A DNA stretch of 10,568 bases from CAZSMK01 sp964608095 (lineage in GTDB: Bacteria > Sumerlaeota > Sumerlaeia > MWCT01 > JAGHBZ01). The position numbers and the translations under genes were made by a program. This document shows positions 1-5,956 of the stretch, one piece after another. Numbering within the stretch: position 1 is the first letter of the stretch; the number at the start of each line of letters is the position of its first letter. The stretch lies in assembly GCA_964608095.1 (NCBI GenBank), contig CAZSMK010000012.1, forward strand, positions 1 to 10,568, given 5' to 3'. Under the pieces are notes generated by a model that saw nothing but the letters and a program-made list of their open reading frames with translations, was not told where the DNA came from and searched no databases.

Positions 1-2
1 TC

Positions 3-89
3 AAACAGCAACTGCTCTCAGCACTCCGGGCTCATTGTTCCGACGACTACATGCCACACAACACACCCCTCCCCACCGACACCCGCTAA
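3..89 (+). CDS. Possible 3' end of an upstream gene, product unknown
   Basis: The frame starting at base 3 is open to a TAA at 87-89 and encodes 28 residues ending in SDDYMPHNTPLPTDTR. The piece is mixed-polar with a helical-looking start (KQQLLSALRAHCSDD), which reads like a real C-terminus rather than noise. A pyrimidine-rich stretch suited to transcription termination follows. Another + frame is open slightly further, so the choice is weak. No family is recognisable from so short a fragment. If real, it is the host gene on the left side of the restriction locus. Confidence 0.25.
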   Translation, partial: KQQLLSALRAHCSDDYMPHNTPLPTDTR

Positions 90-128
90 TTTGAATTCAC
101 ACGTCACCATTCTTCCTTCATCACTCAT

Positions 129-168
129 CATTTTTTCTCTCTTTTCCTCTTGACTTTATCCCAGTCAA
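129..168 (+). terminator. Pyrimidine-rich tract and small hairpin, possible terminator
   Basis: Positions 131-150 are almost purely T and C, including a run of six T. They are followed by a perfect 6-bp inverted repeat, TTGACT (150-155) and AGTCAA (163-168), with a 7-base loop. T-rich tracts end transcription in archaea. For a bacterial terminator the order is wrong, because the T-run precedes the stem. It could end transcription of the gene ending at 89. The remaining bases from 90 to 362 hold no gene that I can support. Confidence 0.25.
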
Positions 169-262
169 AGACTATCTCGTTTAGTTAGTTTTCCGTTGTT
201 GACATAACGCAATCACCAACGCACCATCGGCGGAGGGATGTCGTGTGAGCGTACCCGGGAAA

Positions 263-305
263 AAACAAAAGAGTATCATTTTTTCTTTTAGAAACAAAAG
301 GTATC
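263..305. repeat. Short direct repeat upstream of hsdR
   Basis: AAACAAAAG occurs at 263-271 and again at 292-300, 29 bases apart. Each copy is followed by GTATC (273-277 and 301-305), with one extra A in the first copy. The pair lies 58 to 100 bases before the hsdR start, where an operator or promoter would sit. A 29-base period is not an exact number of helical turns. I saw no convincing bacterial or archaeal promoter nearby. The sequence is low complexity, so chance is possible. Confidence 0.4.
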
Positions 306-362
306 TTTATTCCTGTTATTCGGCTGCAAAAGTAATAAGAAAAAGGGATATTTTATTTTAAG

Positions 363-3143
363 ATGCCAAAGGGACCTGAGGATATAGCAAGAGAAAATAT
401 TGACCGGCAGCTGGAACAATGCGGTTGGATTGTACAGGACCTTCACGACATGAACATTTCGGCTGGTCCGGGGATAGCAGTACGTGAATTCCCGCTTCAG
501 GATGGGATAGTCGATTATATCCTTTACGCTAACGGGAAAGCTATTGGAACAATCGAGGCAAAACCTGTGGGTCATTCTCTCATAAGCGCTGAACCACAAT
601 CCGAAAAATATATTGCAGCTCTCCCGCGTGAAATTCCTCATTATCGCCAACCTTTACCTTTTGCCTATGAATCAACAGGAGAAGAAACGCGATTTACGAA
701 CAAACTCGATCCTGATGCGTCAAGCCGTGAGGTTTTTACCTTCCATCGACCAGAAGAACTCGTCCGATTAGCTCAACAGGAGAGACAGCTGCGCGAAAAT
801 CTAAGACATCTCCCGGAATTGTTAGCTGGTGGGCTCTGGGACGTACAGGTTAAGGCGATCTTAAATCTCGAGGAATCTTTTGCAGAAAATCGTCCTCGCT
901 CTCTCATCCAGATGGCAACCGGAAGCGGTAAAACATTTACTGCCTGTACGTTCTGCTACCGCCTTATCAAATTTGCAAAAGCTAAACGTATCCTGTTTCT
1001 TGTGGATCGCAATAATCTCGGAAGACAGGCCTTTACTGAATTCCAGCAATATGAAAGTCCCTATACGCAATATACTTTTACAGAAGAGTTTCATGTTCAA
1101 CGCCTTTCGGGAAACGCAATTGATCCCGCGAGCAAGGTGGTGATCACCACCATTCAACGACTTTACTCGATCCTGAAAGGCGAGGAAGAATTCGATCAAG
1201 CAAATGAAGAGGAATCTATGTTTGAGATAGAAGCACCTCTTGTAAAAGAACCCATACCGGTTGTGTACAATCCTGCAGTTCCTATCGAGACCTTTGATTT
1301 TATCGTCGTGGATGAATGCCATCGCTCGATATATAACGTCTGGCGGCAAGTGCTGGAATATTTTGATGCATTTATCATCGGGCTTACCGCGACACCCACT
1401 GCACAGACGATCGGATTTTTTCACAATAATCTGGTGATGGATTACCCCCATGAAAAAGCCGTTGCCGATGGAATCAATGTCGGGTATGACGTCTATCGTA
1501 TTGAGACGCAGATTTCACGCGATGGTGCGACACTGGTCAAAAAGCCCGGATATTTCGTGCCGCACCGCGACCGGAGGACACGTAAAAGACGATACAAGGA
1601 ACTTGATGACGACCTTACGTATACGGCTAACCAGCTAGACCGCGACGTGATGGCGGAAGACCAGATCAGGCTCGTTATCAGAACATTTCGTGATAAATTG
1701 TTTACCGATATTTTTCCCGGACGAACCGAAGTTCCCAAAACCCTTGTTTTCGCCAAAACCGATCTCCATGCCGAGGATATCGTCAAGGTTATCCGTGAAG
1801 AATTCGGGAAAGGTAATGATTTCTGTCAGAAAATCACGTCTAAAACAACCGGCAAAAAACCGGAAGACCTGCTCAACGAGTTTCGGAACTCATATTACCC
1901 CCGTATTGCGGTCACCGTTGATATGATAGCGGCAGGAACGGACATTAAACCTCTGGAGTGTATCATCTTTCTCCGCAATATCAATTCAGCCTCCTATTTT
2001 GAACAGATGAAAGGTCGGGGCGTACGAATTATTTCATCAGATGACCTCCTGAGTGTCACCCCTGATGCAAAAAACAAAACACGTTTTGTCATCGTTGACG
2101 CTATTGGTGTCTGTGAACGAGATAAAACTACTTCGCGTCCTTACGACCGAAAACCGACAGTCTCGCTCGAAAATCTGCTTGCCATGGCAGCAAGAGGCAT
2201 TACGAGCCCGGACCTCGTTTCTACACTTGCAGCGCGACTCGCACAGCTCAAAAGGGAATTAGACAACGATCAGGAACAGGAAATTCGCAAAGCAGCCAGC
2301 GGCAAATCCATCACCGGATTGACGTCTGACCTGTTTGCGAGTATCGACCCCGACTTTGTGCAACAACAAGCAAACGAGATGTTTGATATTCCACCAGGTA
2401 CGGAACTGACACAGAGACAACTCGATGAAGCAGAAGCCGAAACCAGGTACGTTGCCCTCGAACCGTTTCATAATCCGAACCTCCGGGATACGATCCTTCG
2501 TATAAAATCCAATCTCGAACAAGTAATCGACGAGGTTAGCCATGATGTTCTGCTCAGGGCGACATTCGACCCTGCCGCTCAGGAAAAGGCAGAATCCATT
2601 GTCAGCAATTTCAGACAATTCATCATTGAGCACAAAGACGAGATCGAGGCGCTCCAGATTCTGTATAGCAAATCCTATCGTGCCGGACTTCGGTACCGAC
2701 ACGTTAAAGACCTTGCTGCCGCGCTCAAAGAACCGCCACTCAATATTAACCTACATCCAGAAGCCATTCTGTGGAAAGCCTATGAGATCGTCGAACCCGA
2801 CCGGGTGGCACGAGGTGGCGGTAAAGCGCTCGTTGACCTTGTCGCCATCGTGCGTCACGCACTTGAACCCGACCAGCTTCTGGTGCCGGTCGAGACAACC
2901 GTTGAAGAACGATACCGGCAATGGCTTGCCGAACATGAAGCGGGAGGTACAACATTCACGACTGCACAGCAAAAATGGCTGGACGCCATCAAAGACCACA
3001 TTGCCCGGAGTCTGTATATCGAACCCGAAGACTTCGACTATACCCCCTTCAACCAGATGGGCGGGCTGGGAAAGGCGTATCGCGTTTTTGGAACCGAATT
3101 GAACACCATCCTGGCGGAACTAAACGAGAGGCTAGTAGGATGA
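363..3143 (+). CDS. hsdR: Type I restriction enzyme R subunit (HsdR)
   Basis: This is the motor and nuclease subunit, which translocates DNA with ATP and cuts at a distance from the recognition site when complexed with HsdM and HsdS. The 926-residue product has an N-terminal PD-(D/E)xK nuclease domain with Asp51, Glu65 and Lys67 (core IEAK), followed by a QxxxY motif at 79-83. The superfamily 2 helicase core follows: Walker A ATGSGKT (185-191), DECH box (317-320), TATP (342-345), motif V around 520-528 and motif VI QMKGRGVR (548-555). The last ~230 residues fit the EcoEI-type R C-terminal domain and end in a helix that probably binds the rest of the complex. The start is supported by the typical opening (PEDIARENIDRQLEQCGW), although the nearest purine-rich stretch (341-347) is rather far upstream. 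The gene appears intact, with composition near half G+C and unlike the following AT-rich DNA. Confidence 0.97.
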   Translation: MPKGPEDIARENIDRQLEQCGWIVQDLHDMNISAGPGIAVREFPLQDGIVDYILYANGKAIGTIEAKPVGHSLISAEPQSEKYIAALPREIPHYRQPLPFAYESTGEETRFTNKLDPDASSREVFTFHRPEELVRLAQQERQLRENLRHLPELLAGGLWDVQVKAILNLEESFAENRPRSLIQMATGSGKTFTACTFCYRLIKFAKAKRILFLVDRNNLGRQAFTEFQQYESPYTQYTFTEEFHVQRLSGNAIDPASKVVITTIQRLYSILKGEEEFDQANEEESMFEIEAPLVKEPIPVVYNPAVPIETFDFIVVDECHRSIYNVWRQVLEYFDAFIIGLTATPTAQTIGFFHNNLVMDYPHEKAVADGINVGYDVYRIETQISRDGATLVKKPGYFVPHRDRRTRKRRYKELDDDLTYTANQLDRDVMAEDQIRLVIRTFRDKLFTDIFPGRTEVPKTLVFAKTDLHAEDIVKVIREEFGKGNDFCQKITSKTTGKKPEDLLNEFRNSYYPRIAVTVDMIAAGTDIKPLECIIFLRNINSASYFEQMKGRGVRIISSDDLLSVTPDAKNKTRFVIVDAIGVCERDKTTSRPYDRKPTVSLENLLAMAARGITSPDLVSTLAARLAQLKRELDNDQEQEIRKAASGKSITGLTSDLFASIDPDFVQQQANEMFDIPPGTELTQRQLDEAEAETRYVALEPFHNPNLRDTILRIKSNLEQVIDEVSHDVLLRATFDPAAQEKAESIVSNFRQFIIEHKDEIEALQILYSKSYRAGLRYRHVKDLAAALKEPPLNINLHPEAILWKAYEIVEPDRVARGGGKALVDLVAIVRHALEPDQLLVPVETTVEERYRQWLAEHEAGGTTFTTAQQKWLDAIKDHIARSLYIEPEDFDYTPFNQMGGLGKAYRVFGTELNTILAELNERLVG

Positions 3144-3207
3144 TGATAGAACAAAAGACATTGATATTGCACCGTTTTAAGGTAGCAGATTACGACCTCA
3201 AAAATTT

Positions 3208-3237
3208 AAATAATATTCTAAAAGAACAATATTATTT
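3208..3237 (+). terminator. AT-only hairpin after hsdR, possible terminator
   Basis: AAATAATATT (3208-3217) and AATATTATTT (3228-3237) form a perfect 10-bp inverted repeat around a 10-base loop. T residues within and after the right arm (3235-3239) make it terminator-like. The stem has no G-C pair, so it would be weak. Its place 64 bases after the hsdR stop suggests that hsdR and the next gene may be separate transcription units. AT-rich sequence can form such repeats by chance. Confidence 0.35.
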
Positions 3238-3251
3238 TTATTAAAAAATCG

Positions 3252-3264
3252 TATTATTATATTA
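3252..3264 (+). promoter_or_regulatory. Possible promoter element for the GIY-YIG gene
   Basis: TATTATTATATTA lies 46 to 58 bases upstream of the proposed start at 3310. It could act as an archaeal TATA box, with initiation about 25 bases downstream and before the ribosome site, or as a bacterial -10 region. I see no clear -35 partner. The surrounding DNA is AT-rich throughout, so the match has little weight on its own. Confidence 0.25.
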
Positions 3265-3296
3265 GAAAAAAGAATGGAAATTTTTAAATACTTTTT

Positions 3297-3305
3297 AAAG
3301 GAGAG
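3297..3305 (+). promoter_or_regulatory. Ribosome binding site that decides the GIY-YIG start
   Basis: AAAGGAGAG contains a strong AGGAG core (3299-3303), six bases before ATG 3310. The longer frame opening at ATG 3274 has no comparable site, and this ribosome site would lie inside it. I therefore place the start at 3310. Confidence 0.7.
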
Positions 3306-3309
3306 AAAT

Positions 3310-4143
3310 ATGATTAAACCATTAAATCCTATAGGAGAAGGACAAAAAAAATGGAGTGACTTGAAAAAGCCAAATGGTTGGAAAACAAAATTAATCCAGA
3401 GCTCAGCAGGAATATATCAGGTTGTATTCTGTGATGATCAAGGAAACCCACAGGAGGTTCCAAGTAACCTTCAATTTACGAATCTTAATATATTTAACCA
3501 GATTGATAACAAGAGGGGGTGCCATCAATTTAAAGGTGTCTTATATATTGGAAAGGCAAAAAATCTAAAGGATCGTTTTAGTCTTCTCTGCAGATCTTGG
3601 GTTAACCAACCAAAATCCGATAAATTACATGGATCTCGAGTTACGTATAACCAAAATCATGATATTCAGAAAGTTATTCCTTTAAAATCAATCTATCTAC
3701 GATTTTTTCGTATAGGTACTTCATATACAGGTACGAAACAAAGGAATTTAACAAAAGAGATCAAGGGAAAAGCGGGAAATTTTGCTAAATTAATGACAAG
3801 TCAAAGTCCCTATGATTCAACGACAGAAGAGGAGATTAAACAAAAAGCGAGAGAAATTGATGCATTATCCGAAGAAATCAGAAAAACTTTGTTTCCTGAT
3901 GATGGAAAGAATCGTACACATCCAAGTGCCGGAGCTTCTACATCTGAAGAATATTCTTGTCTCATAAAGTTCGTTAGTTGCTTTGAACACCTTCCACTTT
4001 TGAATAAAATAAAATGGGAAAGCGGTGAAACAATAACAGAAAAAGATCTTAATGATTATTTTGAAGAGATTGAAAAAAACGAATTATTAGAAAATTCAAT
4101 GATTAATAATAGTGATGAAATTGATTTGAGTATATGGGGTTAA
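3310..4143 (+). CDS. Stand-alone GIY-YIG nuclease-like protein
   Basis: The 277-residue product carries a GIY-YIG fold signature: AGIY (33-36), LYIGKAKNLKDRF (78-90) with Arg89 in the usual active-site position, and a late segment in which Glu213/Glu214 precede a LIKF helix and the sequence LPLLN (228-232). This resembles the catalytic-Glu helix and closing PxLN-like motif of the family. GIY-YIG enzymes cut DNA with a metal ion, a Tyr, an Arg and a Glu. The spacing from GIY to YIG is about 43 residues, against roughly 10 in typical members, so the domain contains an insertion. Residues 171-195 form a charged helix. No signal peptide or membrane segment is visible. The gene is AT-rich, follows hsdR after 166 bases and precedes hsdS by 32 bases, so co-transcription with hsdS is likely. 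The fold call is fairly firm. Activity and role (accessory restriction nuclease, or effector tied to HsdS) are inferred. Confidence 0.72.
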   Translation: MIKPLNPIGEGQKKWSDLKKPNGWKTKLIQSSAGIYQVVFCDDQGNPQEVPSNLQFTNLNIFNQIDNKRGCHQFKGVLYIGKAKNLKDRFSLLCRSWVNQPKSDKLHGSRVTYNQNHDIQKVIPLKSIYLRFFRIGTSYTGTKQRNLTKEIKGKAGNFAKLMTSQSPYDSTTEEEIKQKAREIDALSEEIRKTLFPDDGKNRTHPSAGASTSEEYSCLIKFVSCFEHLPLLNKIKWESGETITEKDLNDYFEEIEKNELLENSMINNSDEIDLSIWG

Positions 4144-4175
4144 AACGATCTTTTGAGAAAAAGATATAAAAACCA

Positions 4176-5927
4176 ATGGAAATCAATAAACTACCGAACG
4201 GATGGGAAATTAAGAGGATTGAAGAAATTGCGCAGGTTAATCCGCAACGGGAAAAAATAAAAGTTGATGATAATACTTTTATTAATTTTATTCCGATGGC
4301 AGCTGTAAAAGAGGAATTTGGGGGAATTGACATTTCAAATATGAGAACTTTTGAAAAAGTTAAAAAGGGTTACACACAATTTCGTTCCGGAGATGTGTTA
4401 ATTGCAAAAATAACCCCATGTATGGAGAATGGGAAGGTTGCGTTAATACCCACCCTTGAAAACGACTTTGGATATGGTTCAACAGAATTTCACGTTTTAA
4501 GACCCAAAAATAATATCAGTTCTAAATGGTTAGCATATTACGTGGTCCAACACTCTTTCCGCAAAGAAGCGCGTCTAAATATGAAAGGAAGTGCTGGGCA
4601 ACTTCGTGTTCCAACAAAATGGGTATCTAAACAAAAGATTCCTGTTCCTTCGTATGATCAACAAAAACGTATCGTGGCGAAGATTGAGGAGTTGTTTTCG
4701 TATCTCGATGCCGGTGTGGCGGCGTTGGAACGTGCTCAGGCAAACCTCAAACGCTACCGTGCCGCCGTGCTCAAAGCCGCGGTGGAAGGCAAGTTGACGG
4801 AAGAATGGAGGAAACAAAACCCTGATGTTGAACCCGCTTCCGAACTCCTCAAACACATCCTCGCCGAACGCAAAACAAAATGGATCGAACGCGAACTCCA
4901 TAAATGGATTCTCAAGAAGGTTTCAAAACGAAAGAATCCGTCATGGTATGTCTATGCGGTCCGTTCTGACGATGACAGTATATACATCGGTCATACCGAT
5001 GACGTGGGAAAACGTTGGAACGAACACGTAAGAGATAAAGGAAACGCAGGGACAAACGGTAAACGACCTGTTGCTATTGTGTATTGTGAGGAATATGACT
5101 CACGAGAAAAAGCGGTAGAACGAAAGAAATGGCTTACATCGGAAAGAGGTCGTACATGGCTCGAACAGTGGTTAAAGAATCCCGCTAAACATAAAACGCC
5201 CGATGAGACAAAAGGTTTACATGTACAACTCCTATTTCAGGCAGGAAAAATCACCCAGAAATACAAAGAACCGCAACCTCCAGACACCACTAACTTGCCC
5301 AATCTGCCAGACGGCTGGTGCTGGGTAAACTTTGATCAGGTTCTTGTTTTAATAAGAAACGGGACAACAGCCTCTCAGAACAAAGATGGAAAAGGAATTG
5401 CAGTTAGTAGAATAGAAACAATCAGTATGTCAAAAATTGATTTTGAAAGAGTACGCCATATAGCCGAGGTAAGTGATGAACTTCAGAATTCATATATTCT
5501 TAAACCAGGAGATATTCTTTTTAGCCACATCAATAGTCCATCACATCTCGGGAAGACAGGTCTCTATATGGAAGATATGCCTCCATTGATCCATGGGATG
5601 AATCTTCTAATGCTACGACCAATTAGGTATTCTTACCTCTCAGAGTTTATAAATCTGATTTGTGTGCATCTAAGAAATTCTGGAGATTTCTCTGCGATAG
5701 CTCACCATGCAGTGAATCAGGCATCTATAAACCAAGATAGGTTGAGGCAAGTAGTGTTTCCTCTTCCTCCAAGCTCTGAACAATGCGAGATAGTCAAGAC
5801 TGTAGAAGAGAAAATAACCTTGGTGGATCATCAACTATCAGACATAGATTGTAACATTGAAAAATTATATAGATTAAGACAATCGATTTTGAAACATATG
5901 TTCAATGGAAAACTCCTTCGAGAGTAA
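4176..5927 (+). CDS. hsdS: Type I specificity subunit (HsdS) with an internal GIY-YIG domain
   Basis: This subunit chooses the DNA sequence recognised by both methylase and nuclease. The 583-residue product shows two target-recognition domains, about residues 5-160 (opening LPNGWEIKRIEEI) and 375-540 (opening LPDGWCWVNFDQV). The central conserved helix at about 161-245 contains RIVAKIEELFSYLDAGV and LKAAVEGKLTEEW. The C-terminal conserved helix ends in SILKHMFNGKLLRE. Between the central helix and the KYKEP..PDTTNLP linker, where relatives carry a short stretch, about 110 extra residues hold a GIY-YIG domain (257-333). The reading frame is continuous. Both recognition domains are strongly AT-rich while the centre is not, a sign of domain exchange. 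The 32-base gap before it holds only a weak ribosome site, so it probably depends on translation of the upstream gene. The recognition sequence cannot be read from the protein. Confidence 0.95.
   Translation: MEINKLPNGWEIKRIEEIAQVNPQREKIKVDDNTFINFIPMAAVKEEFGGIDISNMRTFEKVKKGYTQFRSGDVLIAKITPCMENGKVALIPTLENDFGYGSTEFHVLRPKNNISSKWLAYYVVQHSFRKEARLNMKGSAGQLRVPTKWVSKQKIPVPSYDQQKRIVAKIEELFSYLDAGVAALERAQANLKRYRAAVLKAAVEGKLTEEWRKQNPDVEPASELLKHILAERKTKWIERELHKWILKKVSKRKNPSWYVYAVRSDDDSIYIGHTDDVGKRWNEHVRDKGNAGTNGKRPVAIVYCEEYDSREKAVERKKWLTSERGRTWLEQWLKNPAKHKTPDETKGLHVQLLFQAGKITQKYKEPQPPDTTNLPNLPDGWCWVNFDQVLVLIRNGTTASQNKDGKGIAVSRIETISMSKIDFERVRHIAEVSDELQNSYILKPGDILFSHINSPSHLGKTGLYMEDMPPLIHGMNLLMLRPIRYSYLSEFINLICVHLRNSGDFSAIAHHAVNQASINQDRLRQVVFPLPPSSEQCEIVKTVEEKITLVDHQLSDIDCNIEKLYRLRQSILKHMFNGKLLRE
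4944..5174 (+). other. GIY-YIG domain inserted in the HsdS central linker
   Basis: HsdS residues 257-333 match small YhbQ/UPF0213-like GIY-YIG proteins along their length. WYVYAV (257-262) corresponds to the GIY strand, IYIGHTDDVGKRWNEH (269-284) to the YIG strand with Arg280, KRPVAIVYCEEY (296-307) to the next strand, and EKAVERKKWLTSERGRTWL (311-329) to the helix in which relatives have RREKYLKSGKGR. In that alignment the catalytic Glu position is Lys317. Glu315 is two residues away but on a different helix face. The domain may therefore bind DNA without cutting, or use a shifted residue. Rows 5041 and 5101 have G+C of about 45-47%, intermediate between the HsdS core and the TRDs. Confidence 0.85.
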
Positions 5928-5956
5928 TCCAATAGAAAGTATGAGGGAGAAACATT

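Noticed and set aside
199..204. TTGACA, a perfect bacterial -35 hexamer upstream of hsdR
   Set aside because: No -10-like hexamer at 16-18 bases downstream (sequence there is CACCATC), and it is about 160 bases from the start codon.
1136..1151. Perfect 16-base palindrome GGTGGTGATCACCACC inside hsdR
   Set aside because: It encodes the ordinary helicase segment VVITT, where such a palindrome arises easily from codon choice. No regulatory context.
3140..3244. 34-residue frame whose ATG overlaps the hsdR stop (ATGA) and runs through the AT-rich gap
   Set aside because: The overlap looks like translational coupling, but the peptide has no recognisable feature, ends in a low-complexity run and contains the AT hairpin. 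It may be the stub of a gene displaced by the AT-rich block. There is too little to call it.
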